The notes under the pieces are model-generated. The model made no database searches. It had not been told where the DNA came from and saw only the letters and a list, made by a program, of their open reading frames with translations. From NCBI GenBank assembly GCA_903842855.1, contig CAIMNT010000120.1, positions 1 to 8,983 of the forward strand: a DNA stretch of 8,983 nt, in the 5' to 3' direction. Each line of letters opens with the position of its first letter. Position 1 is the first letter of the stretch. Of the stretch, positions 1 to 6,467 are shown one piece after another. This DNA is from an uncultured Actinomycetes bacterium. GTDB lineage: Bacteria; Actinomycetota; Actinomycetes; Nanopelagicales; Nanopelagicaceae. A program made the translations under genes and the position numbers.

Positions 1-332
1 CCCCAACCTCTTTCTACCATTCCCGGTACAACGGCCCGACAAGTATTAAAAGTTCCATTTAGATTGATCGCAATGGTTCGATTCCAGTCAGCGTCGGAGA
101 TTTGAGTGAGTGGAGCATTAGGACCAGGAATACCTGCGGAATTAATAAGTATGTCAACGGATCCAATGTGAGCAACGGCGTTATTTACCTGCTCGCTGTT
201 TGAAATATCTACCTGAAAATCTGCGCTCGCTGCCAGATCCAGTGAGTAGACCTTAATTCCAGCGCCCCTAAAGCGCTCTGCAACGGCAGCACCGATTCCA
301 CTCTCAGCTCCAGTAATAATGGCGGTTCTCAT
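1..332 (-). CDS. SDR-family oxidoreductase, N-terminal 110 residues (runs off left edge)
   Basis: This is the start of a short-chain dehydrogenase/reductase, an NAD(P)-dependent enzyme that oxidises or reduces an alcohol/ketone group. The reading frame is open from the ATG at 332 to the window edge. Visible motifs are the Rossmann glycine motif TGAESGIG (residues 7-14), Asp32 at the end of the second strand (SLDL, which favours NAD over NADP), NSAG (64-67, the NNAG equivalent) and the IAINLNGTF helix-4 region with Asn90. The catalytic Ser and YxxxK lie beyond the edge. A GGGAG ribosome site sits about 6 nt before the ATG. Its first strand starts almost at the N-terminus, so there is no extra leader. 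It points away from the tRNA and is separated by a 114-bp gap in which I could not assign a promoter for it. Substrate unknown; the nearby fuconate genes make a sugar dehydrogenase possible, but that is only context. The family call is firm. Confidence 0.9.
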   Translation of the reverse strand, partial: MRTAIITGAESGIGAAVAERFRGAGIKVYSLDLAASADFQVDISNSEQVNNAVAHIGSVDILINSAGIPGPNAPLTQISDADWNRTIAINLNGTFNTCRAVVPGMVERGW

Positions 333-390
333 CGTGATCTCCCATAGCCTCTTTAATCCTCTGCAGTCTAGTTTCTACGCGAGAAGTTAG

Positions 391-421
391 TTGAAATAGA
401 GGGGATTCCCGAGTCCTTAAT
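391..421 (+). promoter_or_regulatory. Possible promoter of tRNA-Ser
   Basis: TTGAAA (391-396) resembles a -35 box and CTTAAT (416-421) a -10 box, with a 19-nt spacer, which is longer than ideal. Transcription would start about 20 nt before the tRNA. This is a weak match chosen partly because of where it lies. Confidence 0.25.
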
Positions 422-446
422 TGCCTGTAAACTCCCACCACCACTT

Positions 447-537
447 GGAGACGTCGCATAGCCCGGTCGAGTGCGCCTCACTGCTAATGAGGTAGGCCCG
501 TTAAAAGGCCTCGGAGGTTCAAATCCTCTCGTCTCCG
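447..537 (+). tRNA. tRNA-Ser (anticodon GCU)
   Basis: A complete class II tRNA folds here. The acceptor stem GGAGACG (447-453) pairs with CGTCTCC (530-536), followed by discriminator G537. The D stem is GCA/TGC (456-458 with 472-474). The anticodon stem CCTCA/TGAGG (476-480 with 488-492) holds loop CTGCTAA, giving anticodon GCT at 483-485, which reads AGC and AGU serine codons. A long variable arm (493-512) forms an AGGCC/GGCCT stem, as expected for serine tRNA. The T arm (513-529) has loop TTCAAAT and one G-U pair. CCA is not encoded, so it must be added after transcription. A run of five T (550-554) follows 12 nt downstream. Confidence 0.97.
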
Positions 538-579
538 CGCTGCACCTCCTTTTTGTCATTTCAATTTCACGATTACAAG

Positions 580-621
580 CCGAAGGGCCCCTCATACTTG
601 GTGGACTGAGAGGCCCTTCGG
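580..621. terminator. Strong hairpin, probably a shared terminator between convergent genes
   Basis: CCGAAGGGCC (580-589) pairs perfectly with GGCCCTTCGG (612-621). One C-A mismatch (590/611) is followed by four more pairs (591-594 with 607-610) and a 12-nt loop. On the plus strand it is followed by a T-rich tail (630-640, TTCTTCTTCTT). On the minus strand the tail is poor in T. It lies between the 3' ends of the plus-strand tRNA and the minus-strand coiled-coil gene, so it can serve either or both. A 10-bp perfect palindrome, AACCTAGGTT (622-631), abuts it. Confidence 0.7.
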
Positions 622-645
622 AACCTAGGTTCTTCTTCTTGTTAG

Positions 646-1257
646 TTACTTATTCTTCGATGGTGCGACAGGCTTGTTTGGATCCACTGGCTTAACCGGA
701 GCAGTTGGCTTTGTTGGAAGTGGTGGCTGAACGGGGCGAACCGGAGCGGCACCCAGAGCAGCAACTGCACTCTTGTATGCGGCATTAGCAGTCTTGGCGG
801 CGTTCCAATATGCACTCAGAGCCGCATTGAGTTGATCGTTGGTTGGTGTTCCAGTTGTTGCGGCAAGGAATGCTGAATCTGCGGCATCTAGTGCACTCTT
901 GTGAGTGGCCTTAATCGGAGCTAACTGTGCTTGGTATGCAGCGTTGGCGGTTTGATATGCACTGATTGAACTTTGCCAAGCGGCCCAGTAGGCCTTGATG
1001 GAGGTCTGCCAATCGGACTCGTATTTTTCTAGTGCAGCGCGGTAATTAATGTCATTGTTAACAAGAGCGACGCGATATTGGGTTAGAGCAATTTTGTAAG
1101 CGGCAAGCTGTGCTTGATAGGCGCTTTGTGATCCACCATTCGTGACAGTGGGTGTTGTGGTTGGGGCGGGTGTTTCGTCGGCGATCGCGACCGCTGTGGT
1201 TCCAAGCAAAAGCCCAGAAGTTAAGAGGGCTGTTGCGATAAGGCTCTTTCTCTTCAT
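646..1257 (-). CDS. Secreted alanine-rich coiled-coil protein with Pro/Lys-rich tail, function unknown
   Basis: I do not recognise a named family. The 203-residue product begins with a Sec signal peptide: MKRKS, a hydrophobic stretch to about residue 23, then AIA (24-26) before Asp27, a good signal peptidase I site. A Thr/Pro linker (about 29-40) leads to a helical region (45-170) rich in Ala, Gln, Tyr and Trp. Aromatics there recur at Y47, Y54, Y61, Y72, Y79, Y90, Y101 and Y108, spaced 7 or 11 apart, as in a heptad/hendecad coiled coil. The tail (171-203) is rich in Pro, Lys and Val with PVKPVDP-like units and no membrane anchor or sorting motif. It probably acts outside the membrane, perhaps at the cell wall, but that is inference. 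The start is the ATG at 1257, 8 nt after AGGAG; a GTG at 1266 would overlap that ribosome site. The gene is monocistronic and divergent from glycerate kinase. Confidence 0.85.
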   Translation of the reverse strand: MKRKSLIATALLTSGLLLGTTAVAIADETPAPTTTPTVTNGGSQSAYQAQLAAYKIALTQYRVALVNNDINYRAALEKYESDWQTSIKAYWAAWQSSISAYQTANAAYQAQLAPIKATHKSALDAADSAFLAATTGTPTNDQLNAALSAYWNAAKTANAAYKSAVAALGAAPVRPVQPPLPTKPTAPVKPVDPNKPVAPSKNK

Positions 1258-1265
1258 TATTCTCA

Positions 1266-1270
1266 CTCCT
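1266..1270 (-). promoter_or_regulatory. Ribosome binding site that fixes the coiled-coil gene start
   Basis: AGGAG on the minus strand, 8 nt upstream of the ATG at 1257. It overlaps the upstream in-frame GTG (1266-1264), which makes that GTG an unlikely start. Confidence 0.75.
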
Positions 1271-1390
1271 TTGTATGGTGGGCGTTTTTGCCCTTGAGTG
1301 AATGGTTGGCCCCGACTTTGTGGAATCTTTGTGAAAACTCATTGGGCTTCTTGTGGATTGAAAGAGGGCAAGGAGTCTTAAAGTTGCGGC

Positions 1391-2455
1391 ATGAAGGTCG
1401 TTATTGCCCCTGATTCATTTAAGGGTTCGATCTCGAATTTTGATGCGGCTAGGGCGATTGCGGAGGGATGGCTGTATCACCGACCTGAGGACCAGGTGGT
1501 TTTGGTACCTATGGCCGATGGGGGCGAGGGAACGCTGGAGACAATTGCAGCCAGTAACCCTGATGCCATTCGAATTCCCATCGATTTGGAGCACAAGCCA
1601 GTATGGCTCTTGCTTGCGGATGGCACTGCGGTGGTCGAGTTGGCCAACATATGTGGGATCACTTTGCTCAAAGAGTTGAACCCGATGCGCGCGAGCACGT
1701 TCGAACTAGGAATTGCCCTAAATGAGATTGCTCAAGATGCTCGGGTTGAAAGAATTGTTCTCGCCGTGGGTGGATCTGCCAGCACCGATGGCGGAGCTGG
1801 AGCTTTAGCCGGACTAGGCGTGCATTTGCTCAATAAAGATGGGAACCAAATTTCCTTAGGTGGTGCCGGACTTCTGGAGTTGGAGGCGATCGACCTATCT
1901 GAAGTTATTGTCGCACCTCGCGGGGGAGTTTCCTGTTTAGTCGATGTAACTAATCCACTCTTGGGCGATGAAGGAAGCGCTGCAGTTTTTGCTGCCCAGA
2001 AAGGAGCCAGCGAATCCCAAGTAATCGAACTAGAAACAGGTCTGCGGAAGTTACAAAGGGTAACCGGTCTCCCTGATTTTCCTGGAGCAGGCGCCGCAGG
2101 TGGCACTCCTTACGGGTTGAGTGTCGCGTGGGATATCTTGCTGAGCTCTGGCGCGCTCGCGGTTGCGAGCATGATCGGACTCGAGAACGCGGTAGCAAAT
2201 TGCGATTTAGTGATCACGGGTGAAGGAAGGTTTGATTCGCAAAGTAACTCTGGCAAAGTCGTAGGAACGGTTGCACAGATTGCGATGGAACACGGCAAGA
2301 GAATTAAGTATTGTGTAGGAAGTAGTGAGTTGCCGCTGGGTGAAAGTGGAGTTGCGCTTGTAGATATAGCCCCGTCCTTAGATGAAGCTATATCTAATCC
2401 TTATCGATGGGTAGTTGAAGCCGCTAAGAGATTGGCGCTACAACTATCTGATTAA
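1391..2455 (+). CDS. Glycerate 2-kinase (GarK/GlxK family)
   Basis: This cytoplasmic enzyme transfers phosphate from ATP to D-glycerate. The family to which it belongs (PF02595/TIGR00045) makes 2-phosphoglycerate, feeding lower glycolysis. The motifs run in family order: DSFKGS (8-13), PMADGGEGT (40-48), GGSASTDGG (127-135), VTNPLLG (186-192), PGAGAAGG (231-238) and TGEGRFDSQSNSGK (276-289). At 354 residues it is slightly shorter than the usual ~375-380, mainly near the C-terminus, but nothing essential looks missing. The start fits the family N-terminus (MKVVIAPDSFKGS), although the best AGGAG (1371-1375) lies 15 nt away, farther than normal. I found no convincing promoter in the 133-bp gap before it. 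It converges on the sugar-acid operon, with overlapping stop codons. Glycerate is an end product of several sugar-acid routes (for example via tartronate semialdehyde), so a metabolic link is plausible but not shown. Confidence 0.95.
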   Translation: MKVVIAPDSFKGSISNFDAARAIAEGWLYHRPEDQVVLVPMADGGEGTLETIAASNPDAIRIPIDLEHKPVWLLLADGTAVVELANICGITLLKELNPMRASTFELGIALNEIAQDARVERIVLAVGGSASTDGGAGALAGLGVHLLNKDGNQISLGGAGLLELEAIDLSEVIVAPRGGVSCLVDVTNPLLGDEGSAAVFAAQKGASESQVIELETGLRKLQRVTGLPDFPGAGAAGGTPYGLSVAWDILLSSGALAVASMIGLENAVANCDLVITGEGRFDSQSNSGKVVGTVAQIAMEHGKRIKYCVGSSELPLGESGVALVDIAPSLDEAISNPYRWVVEAAKRLALQLSD

Positions 2456-3573
2456 AGAACTGCGACTGTGTGATTTTCAATGAAATCCCAGTCGTATTCA
2501 ATGCACAGTCCTTCACCCTTAGGTGCCATGACATAGCCATCTTCAATATTGAGTTTGGTCTTGGTGCCAAATTCAAAATCATCGAAAGGATATAGAGTCT
2601 CAAAGAACTCACAGTTGGTAAGTGCGAGAGATGGATGTAATTGAATTTGTTCCATACCGTGATAAATAGTGGTGTGGAGTTCGCACTGGACACCGAAAGC
2701 CTCTGCAACGTGAGCGGTCTTCATGACAGCAGTGATTCCGCCGCGCCACGAAACATCTGAGCGGACGATATCTGCTAGACCTTCGCTGATGTACTGAGCT
2801 GTTGAATATTGCGCGCCCGCTACAACTTCGGTGCCGCAAATTGGAATATCCAACTTCTCACGCAGTTTGCGCAGTCCATTGAAATTCACATCAAGGAGTG
2901 GCTCCTCCAACCAACGGTAATTTAATTTTTCTAGTTCGCGGCCGGCTTTAAGTGCCTGTTCATAGGTATAAGCAATAACTGGATCTGCCATCAAGGTGAA
3001 GTCATCGCCAACTGCCTCGCGCACGGCGCGGTAGCACTCGATATCGAGAGCGAGATCCCCTGGAGGATGGAGTTTGTAACCCTTATATCCCTTGGCCTTT
3101 ACCTCAAGCGCCTGCTTTACATACTCAGCGGGGCCAGGCAAGAACATGGATGAGACATAAAGCGGAACTTTTTCACGAGCTGCGCCAAGTAGGCGATAGA
3201 CCGGCTGGTGCGCCATCTTTCCGACGATATCCCAGCAAGCATTATCAAATGGTGCATAGGAATAGATAGGTACATGGTTCCAACGACGATCAAAGAGTTC
3301 AAAATCCTTCATGTTCTTGGCGGCATCATGAGCGCTGCGCCCCATAAAGAAAGGTTTTACTTGTGATTGGGTTCCGGCGGCAGCCTTGGCATCTAGTGCG
3401 CCAAAGCCAAAAGAAGTTCCGGTAACCCCATCGGTCGTAGTGATAGTCACAACGGTGAAATCAGGACGCGATCCTCCAGGCAGTTGTACAGCTTCAACAG
3501 CATCTAAGTTGTTGAGCTCATCACCGCCTCGGCAAGCTCGAATCTCGATTTTACTTATTGTGCTATCGCTCAT
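2452..3573 (-). CDS. Enolase-superfamily enzyme B (mandelate racemase-like), K-x-H type, probable sugar-acid dehydratase or isomerase
   Basis: This 373-residue protein has the capping domain plus (beta/alpha)7-beta barrel layout of the mandelate racemase/muconate lactonizing group. These enzymes remove the proton next to a carboxylate and hold Mg2+. Likely metal ligands are Asp197 (MADP), Glu223 (WLEEP) and Glu249 (GTEV). The Asp273 (RSDVS) and His300 (CELH) pair lies 27 residues apart, exactly as the His-Asp dyad does in mandelate racemase, and Glu325 (FFET) follows. The second-strand motif is KLH (167-169), so His169 replaces the usual second Lys of K-x-K. It is last in the operon; its ATG lies inside the end of the regulator gene (11-nt overlap), with GGAAAG just upstream, so translation is probably coupled. 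It shares KLH and the R-[ST]-x4-RGG segment with the enzyme at 6468-7553. The family call is firm; the substrate is unknown, and an acid-sugar dehydratase, cycloisomerase or epimerase are all possible. Confidence 0.9.
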   Translation of the reverse strand: MSDSTISKIEIRACRGGDELNNLDAVEAVQLPGGSRPDFTVVTITTTDGVTGTSFGFGALDAKAAAGTQSQVKPFFMGRSAHDAAKNMKDFELFDRRWNHVPIYSYAPFDNACWDIVGKMAHQPVYRLLGAAREKVPLYVSSMFLPGPAEYVKQALEVKAKGYKGYKLHPPGDLALDIECYRAVREAVGDDFTLMADPVIAYTYEQALKAGRELEKLNYRWLEEPLLDVNFNGLRKLREKLDIPICGTEVVAGAQYSTAQYISEGLADIVRSDVSWRGGITAVMKTAHVAEAFGVQCELHTTIYHGMEQIQLHPSLALTNCEFFETLYPFDDFEFGTKTKLNIEDGYVMAPKGEGLCIEYDWDFIENHTVAVL

Positions 3574-4348
3574 GTGCTTTCCGTTCGGTATGTACTAGAT
3601 GGAGGTCCGGAGTAAACCTTTTAAGAGAAGATTCAATATGGCTGTACATCTCAGCCTTTGCCTTCTCTGAGTTGTGCGAGGCTATTGCTTTAGCGATTGC
3701 TACATGTTGCTTTATAGCCAACTGTCCGCGATCAGAATGGTAATAGCGCGCGAATAGATCCTGTACGAAATTTGATTTATCTCCTGGCTCCACCAGATGT
3801 TTTTGGGTAGCCACATACAAACGAAAGAGATGAAGATGGCAATGCGTATTTGCGAAAGCCACGGCCAGCGACTTGTTGCCGGAGTAATTGGCGATCAGGG
3901 TATGAAAACGCGCATCGTGTTCGGTTATCGCCTCAATAAGATGTTCATCATCATATGTGAGAGCCTCTTTTGCGCTCATGATCTCATTTTGCAATTTCTT
4001 GATACCTTCAGCATCGATCAAGATTGCAGCTTGTTCAGCAGCGTATGGTTCGATGAGTAGTCGAAAGCTAAAAAGATCTGCGAATTCTTTCTTCGATAAT
4101 AAATTTGTTGCTCGATAACCTTTGAGGGGTTCCTTGGCAATTAAATCTTCCGATTCGAGTCGGGCGAGTGCTTCTCGAATTGGAGTTTGCGAAACACCTA
4201 GTTGAACAGAGAGAACATCTATATTTACTCGCTCACCCGGCACGATCTCATGTGCAAAGATCATTGCGCGAATCATCGAATACGTTTCATCAGAGAGGAT
4301 TGAGCGACGTGGCTGCGGCTTAACTTTCACCGGCTTGGTTTGGGTCAT
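3563..4348 (-). CDS. GntR-family transcriptional regulator, FCD (FadR-like) subfamily
   Basis: This 261-residue DNA-binding regulator has an N-terminal winged helix-turn-helix (about 20-82) including GVSQTPIREALARLESEDLI (51-70), the family signature. It is followed by an all-helical FCD ligand domain (about 88-242). The FCD metal-site residues are visible as Asp145 and His149 (DARFH), His215 and His237; the D-x3-H and 22-residue H-H spacings match those known for FCD proteins. Members of this group sense organic or sugar acids and usually repress catabolic operons until the ligand binds. A basic leader (1-15) precedes the fold. The start has an excellent AAGGAGG (4357-4363) 8 nt upstream. 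Lying between the dehydrogenase gene and the enzyme B gene, it would be made with the operon. The obvious candidate operator is the inverted repeat at 7665-7687. Ligand unknown; a deoxy sugar acid of this pathway is the natural guess. Confidence 0.95.
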   Translation of the reverse strand: MTQTKPVKVKPQPRRSILSDETYSMIRAMIFAHEIVPGERVNIDVLSVQLGVSQTPIREALARLESEDLIAKEPLKGYRATNLLSKKEFADLFSFRLLIEPYAAEQAAILIDAEGIKKLQNEIMSAKEALTYDDEHLIEAITEHDARFHTLIANYSGNKSLAVAFANTHCHLHLFRLYVATQKHLVEPGDKSNFVQDLFARYYHSDRGQLAIKQHVAIAKAIASHNSEKAKAEMYSHIESSLKRFTPDLHLVHTERKAHER

Positions 4349-4383
4349 GCGCTTATCCTCCTTTCTTGATAATGGGGTTATTC

Positions 4384-4395
4384 GTCAACGCTGAC
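4384..4395. repeat. Short imperfect palindrome before the regulator gene
   Basis: GTCAACGCTGAC has five of six complementary pairs (arms GTCA/TGAC). It sits at the dehydrogenase stop codon in the only real gap inside the operon (46 nt). It could be a secondary operator or a small hairpin, or chance; it does not resemble the repeat at 7665-7687. Confidence 0.25.
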
Positions 4396-5144
4396 TAATG
4401 GGGCAAGCGTAATCCGTCCATTCCGCCATCAACGGCTAGAACTGTGCCTGTAGTTGAACTCTGCTGCGGACTAGCCAGATAGAGAATTGCATTTGCAACC
4501 TCATCGGCTGAGACCAGTCGACCCATAGGTTGGCGAGCCTCCAAAGCTTTACGCTCGGCAACGGGATCGCTTGCTGCCGCTAATAACCTGCCCACCCAAG
4601 GCGTATCGGCAGTTCCAGGATTTACACAATTGACCCGGATGCCCTGCTTCACAAAGTCAGCCGCCATTGCCAAAGTTAGAGACATCACTGCACCCTTACT
4701 AGCGCTATACACAGCCCGCTTTGGAAGTCCTACCGTTGCTGCGATTGAACAAGTATTGACGATCGCCGGGTTCTTACTCTGGAGCAGAAGTGGGTGTACG
4801 GCGGCACTTACACGCGCAATACCAGCGACATTAATATTGAAAAGGCGAGCCCACTCATCATCTGTGGCGTCTAGGACAGAACCCACAGCGCCTATCCCAG
4901 CGTTGTTGGCCAAGATATCGATTGTTGAAACTTGTTCCTTCACGCGCGCAACAGCGGCGGCAACGCTCGCCGTATCGCCGACATCGCACTCAATGTAGGT
5001 AGCAGCACCATCCATGGAGCCCTTATCTATATCAAAGCCAAATACCGTAGCGCCCTCGCTCTTGAGCTTCTTGGCAACCGCAAGTCCAATTCCAGATCCA
5101 GCGCCAGTAACTATGACGTTCAGACCATTGAATTCATTGCTCAT
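4395..5144 (-). CDS. SDR dehydrogenase, probable 2-keto-3-deoxy-L-fuconate dehydrogenase
   Basis: This 249-residue classical short-chain dehydrogenase is complete: TGAGSGIG (13-20), Asp38 after the second strand (pointing to NAD), NNAG (80-83), Asn105, Ser133, Tyr146 and Lys150 (YSASK), the NPGTADTPWVGRL loop (175-187) and a C-terminal VDGGMDG (238-244). Its ATG overlaps the fucD stop by 4 nt (ATGA), with GGAG just upstream, so the two proteins are likely made in fixed ratio. In the non-phosphorylated L-fucose route, the step after FucD is oxidation of 2-keto-3-deoxy-L-fuconate at C4 by an SDR. The position directly after fucD and the PGTxDTPW loop agree with that job. The family is certain; the substrate is inferred from context, and another deoxy sugar acid cannot be excluded. 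Confidence 0.85.
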   Translation of the reverse strand: MSNEFNGLNVIVTGAGSGIGLAVAKKLKSEGATVFGFDIDKGSMDGAATYIECDVGDTASVAAAVARVKEQVSTIDILANNAGIGAVGSVLDATDDEWARLFNINVAGIARVSAAVHPLLLQSKNPAIVNTCSIAATVGLPKRAVYSASKGAVMSLTLAMAADFVKQGIRVNCVNPGTADTPWVGRLLAAASDPVAERKALEARQPMGRLVSADEVANAILYLASPQQSSTTGTVLAVDGGMDGLRLPH

Positions 5145-6466
5145 AGCGAGACTCCATTCGTTGATAGTTCAGAAACCCAATAGCTTCCCGTGGGGTAGGT
5201 GAATTTCTGAATGCTTTCGTTGATCATCTGTGCGCCAGACCCAGGTAGTGCAGGCGCTTTATATGCGCCTGCAACCACCTTCGCAGGTTCGAGGAAATGC
5301 TCGTGGAGATGGTCGACATATTCGACAATTCTCTTCTCGTGATGTCCAGTAACTGCAACCGCATCAAACATCGCAAGATGTTGCACCATTTCGCAGAGTC
5401 CTATTCCCCCAGCATGTGGCACAACCGGTATTTGATACTTTGCGGCGAGCAGGATATTGGCGATATTTTCATTAACTCCAGCGACGCGAGTTGCATCAAT
5501 CTGCATGAATGAGATGGCGTTAAGTTGTAAAAGCTGCTTGAAAATTAGGCGATTAGCGGCCATTTCACCTGTTGCGACCTTGGTAGGTGCAACCTCACGA
5601 GCAATGCGAGCGTGTCCCACCACATCATCAGGATGAGTTGGCTCTTCTATCCACTCCAAATTGAACTCCTGCAATTGATTGACCCAATTGATGGCGGTAT
5701 CGACATTCCACACCTGATTTGCATCTATAGCAATTTTGAAATCGGGACCAACTTCTGTGCGTACCTTTGAGAGGCGACGCTGATCATCTTCGATCGATTT
5801 GCCACACTTATATTTAATAAGGGTAAATCCATCTGCAACCGCGGTGCGCGTAAGGTCCAACATCTTCTCATCGCTATAGCCGAGCCAACCCGGAGTTGTT
5901 GTATACGCCTTAACTCCATTTGCAAGTAGAAGTGATTCATTTTGCGAGCGATTTGCTTGCGCGTCCTTAAGGATTGCAAGTGCTTCCTCAGGTGTAAGAG
6001 CATCAGCTATGTAGCGGAAATCAATAGCTGCAACTAATTGCTCTGGGGTTAGGTCAGAGAGCAACTTCCAGAGCGGAACTTTGCGCTCTTTAGCAAAGAG
6101 ATCCCACAGTGCGTTCAGTACAGCGCCAGCGGCCATATGAAATACACCCTTGTCGGTCCCTAACCAACGCAACTGACTATCAGCAGATAAGGCGCGCGCG
6201 ATATCACCGATTCCATTAAAGGCATCTTCAGTACTCAATCCAACAATCTGCTGTACCAGGATTTCGATGGCAGTGATTTGAACATCATTGCCGCGCCCGA
6301 TTGTGAATACCAGCGAATCTCCTGTTAAAGAATCATCTTCGGTATACAAGCGCAAATACGCAGCAGAGTAGTCAGGGTCAGCGTTCATAGCATCTGAACC
6401 ATCTAGCATCTTTGATGTAGGGAACCTGACATCAAAGGTCTCTGCGCGAATTATCGAATGCGTCAT
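5141..6466 (-). CDS. fucD: L-fuconate dehydratase (enolase superfamily)
   Basis: This 441-residue enzyme removes water from L-fuconate to give 2-keto-3-deoxy-L-fuconate (EC 4.2.1.68), in the cytoplasm. The FucD type is recognisable throughout: DGSDAMNADPDYSAAY near residues 22-37, YTTTPGWLGYSDEKM (188-202), DANQVWNV (248-255), WIEEPTHPDDVVGHA (272-286), DATRVAGVNEN (324-334), PHAGGIGLCEMVQHLAMFD (350-368) and VEYVDHLHEHF (381-391). Catalytic and metal residues are all present: Lys218 and Lys220 (K-x-K), Asp248, Glu274, Glu301, the Asp324/His351 dyad and Glu382. As I recall it, the length and numbering coincide with the studied Xanthomonas enzyme. It starts 1 nt after the stop of the upstream enzyme A gene, with only a weak GGA before it, so coupling is likely. 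The human relative is ENOSF1. Nothing looks damaged. Confidence 0.95.
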   Translation of the reverse strand: MTHSIIRAETFDVRFPTSKMLDGSDAMNADPDYSAAYLRLYTEDDSLTGDSLVFTIGRGNDVQITAIEILVQQIVGLSTEDAFNGIGDIARALSADSQLRWLGTDKGVFHMAAGAVLNALWDLFAKERKVPLWKLLSDLTPEQLVAAIDFRYIADALTPEEALAILKDAQANRSQNESLLLANGVKAYTTTPGWLGYSDEKMLDLTRTAVADGFTLIKYKCGKSIEDDQRRLSKVRTEVGPDFKIAIDANQVWNVDTAINWVNQLQEFNLEWIEEPTHPDDVVGHARIAREVAPTKVATGEMAANRLIFKQLLQLNAISFMQIDATRVAGVNENIANILLAAKYQIPVVPHAGGIGLCEMVQHLAMFDAVAVTGHHEKRIVEYVDHLHEHFLEPAKVVAGAYKAPALPGSGAQMINESIQKFTYPTGSYWVSELSTNGVSL

Positions 6467-6467
6467 G

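Noticed and set aside
447..537. tRNA-Ser as an integration site for a genomic island carrying the sugar-acid genes
   Set aside because: No integrase and no repeated copy of the tRNA 3' end is visible in the window; the coiled-coil gene and glycerate kinase lie between, so there is no evidence for an island.
471..695. Plus-strand open frame through the tRNA and the hairpin
   Set aside because: It crosses a tRNA and a terminator-like hairpin and runs into the convergent coiled-coil gene; no ribosome site.
1280..1293. GGGC-GTTTTT-GCCC hairpin in the leader of the coiled-coil gene
   Set aside because: Only four pairs; too short to claim a regulatory or terminating role.
1732..2106. 124-codon minus-strand open frame inside glycerate kinase
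   Set aside because: Antisense shadow of a gene with clear family motifs; low-complexity Ser/Pro content and no domain.
2464..2510. GACTGTG/CACAGTC inverted repeat as a terminator for glycerate kinase
   Set aside because: The loop is 33 nt, no T-run follows, and it lies within coding sequence of the convergent enzyme gene.
2452..3573. Naming enzyme B as glucarate or galactarate dehydratase because glycerate kinase is adjacent
   Set aside because: Those enzymes have K-x-K and other landmarks not present here; adjacency to a convergent gene is not enough for a substrate call.
4630..4998. 122-codon plus-strand open frame inside the SDR dehydrogenase
   Set aside because: Antisense to a complete, motif-bearing gene, with no ribosome site or recognisable protein features.
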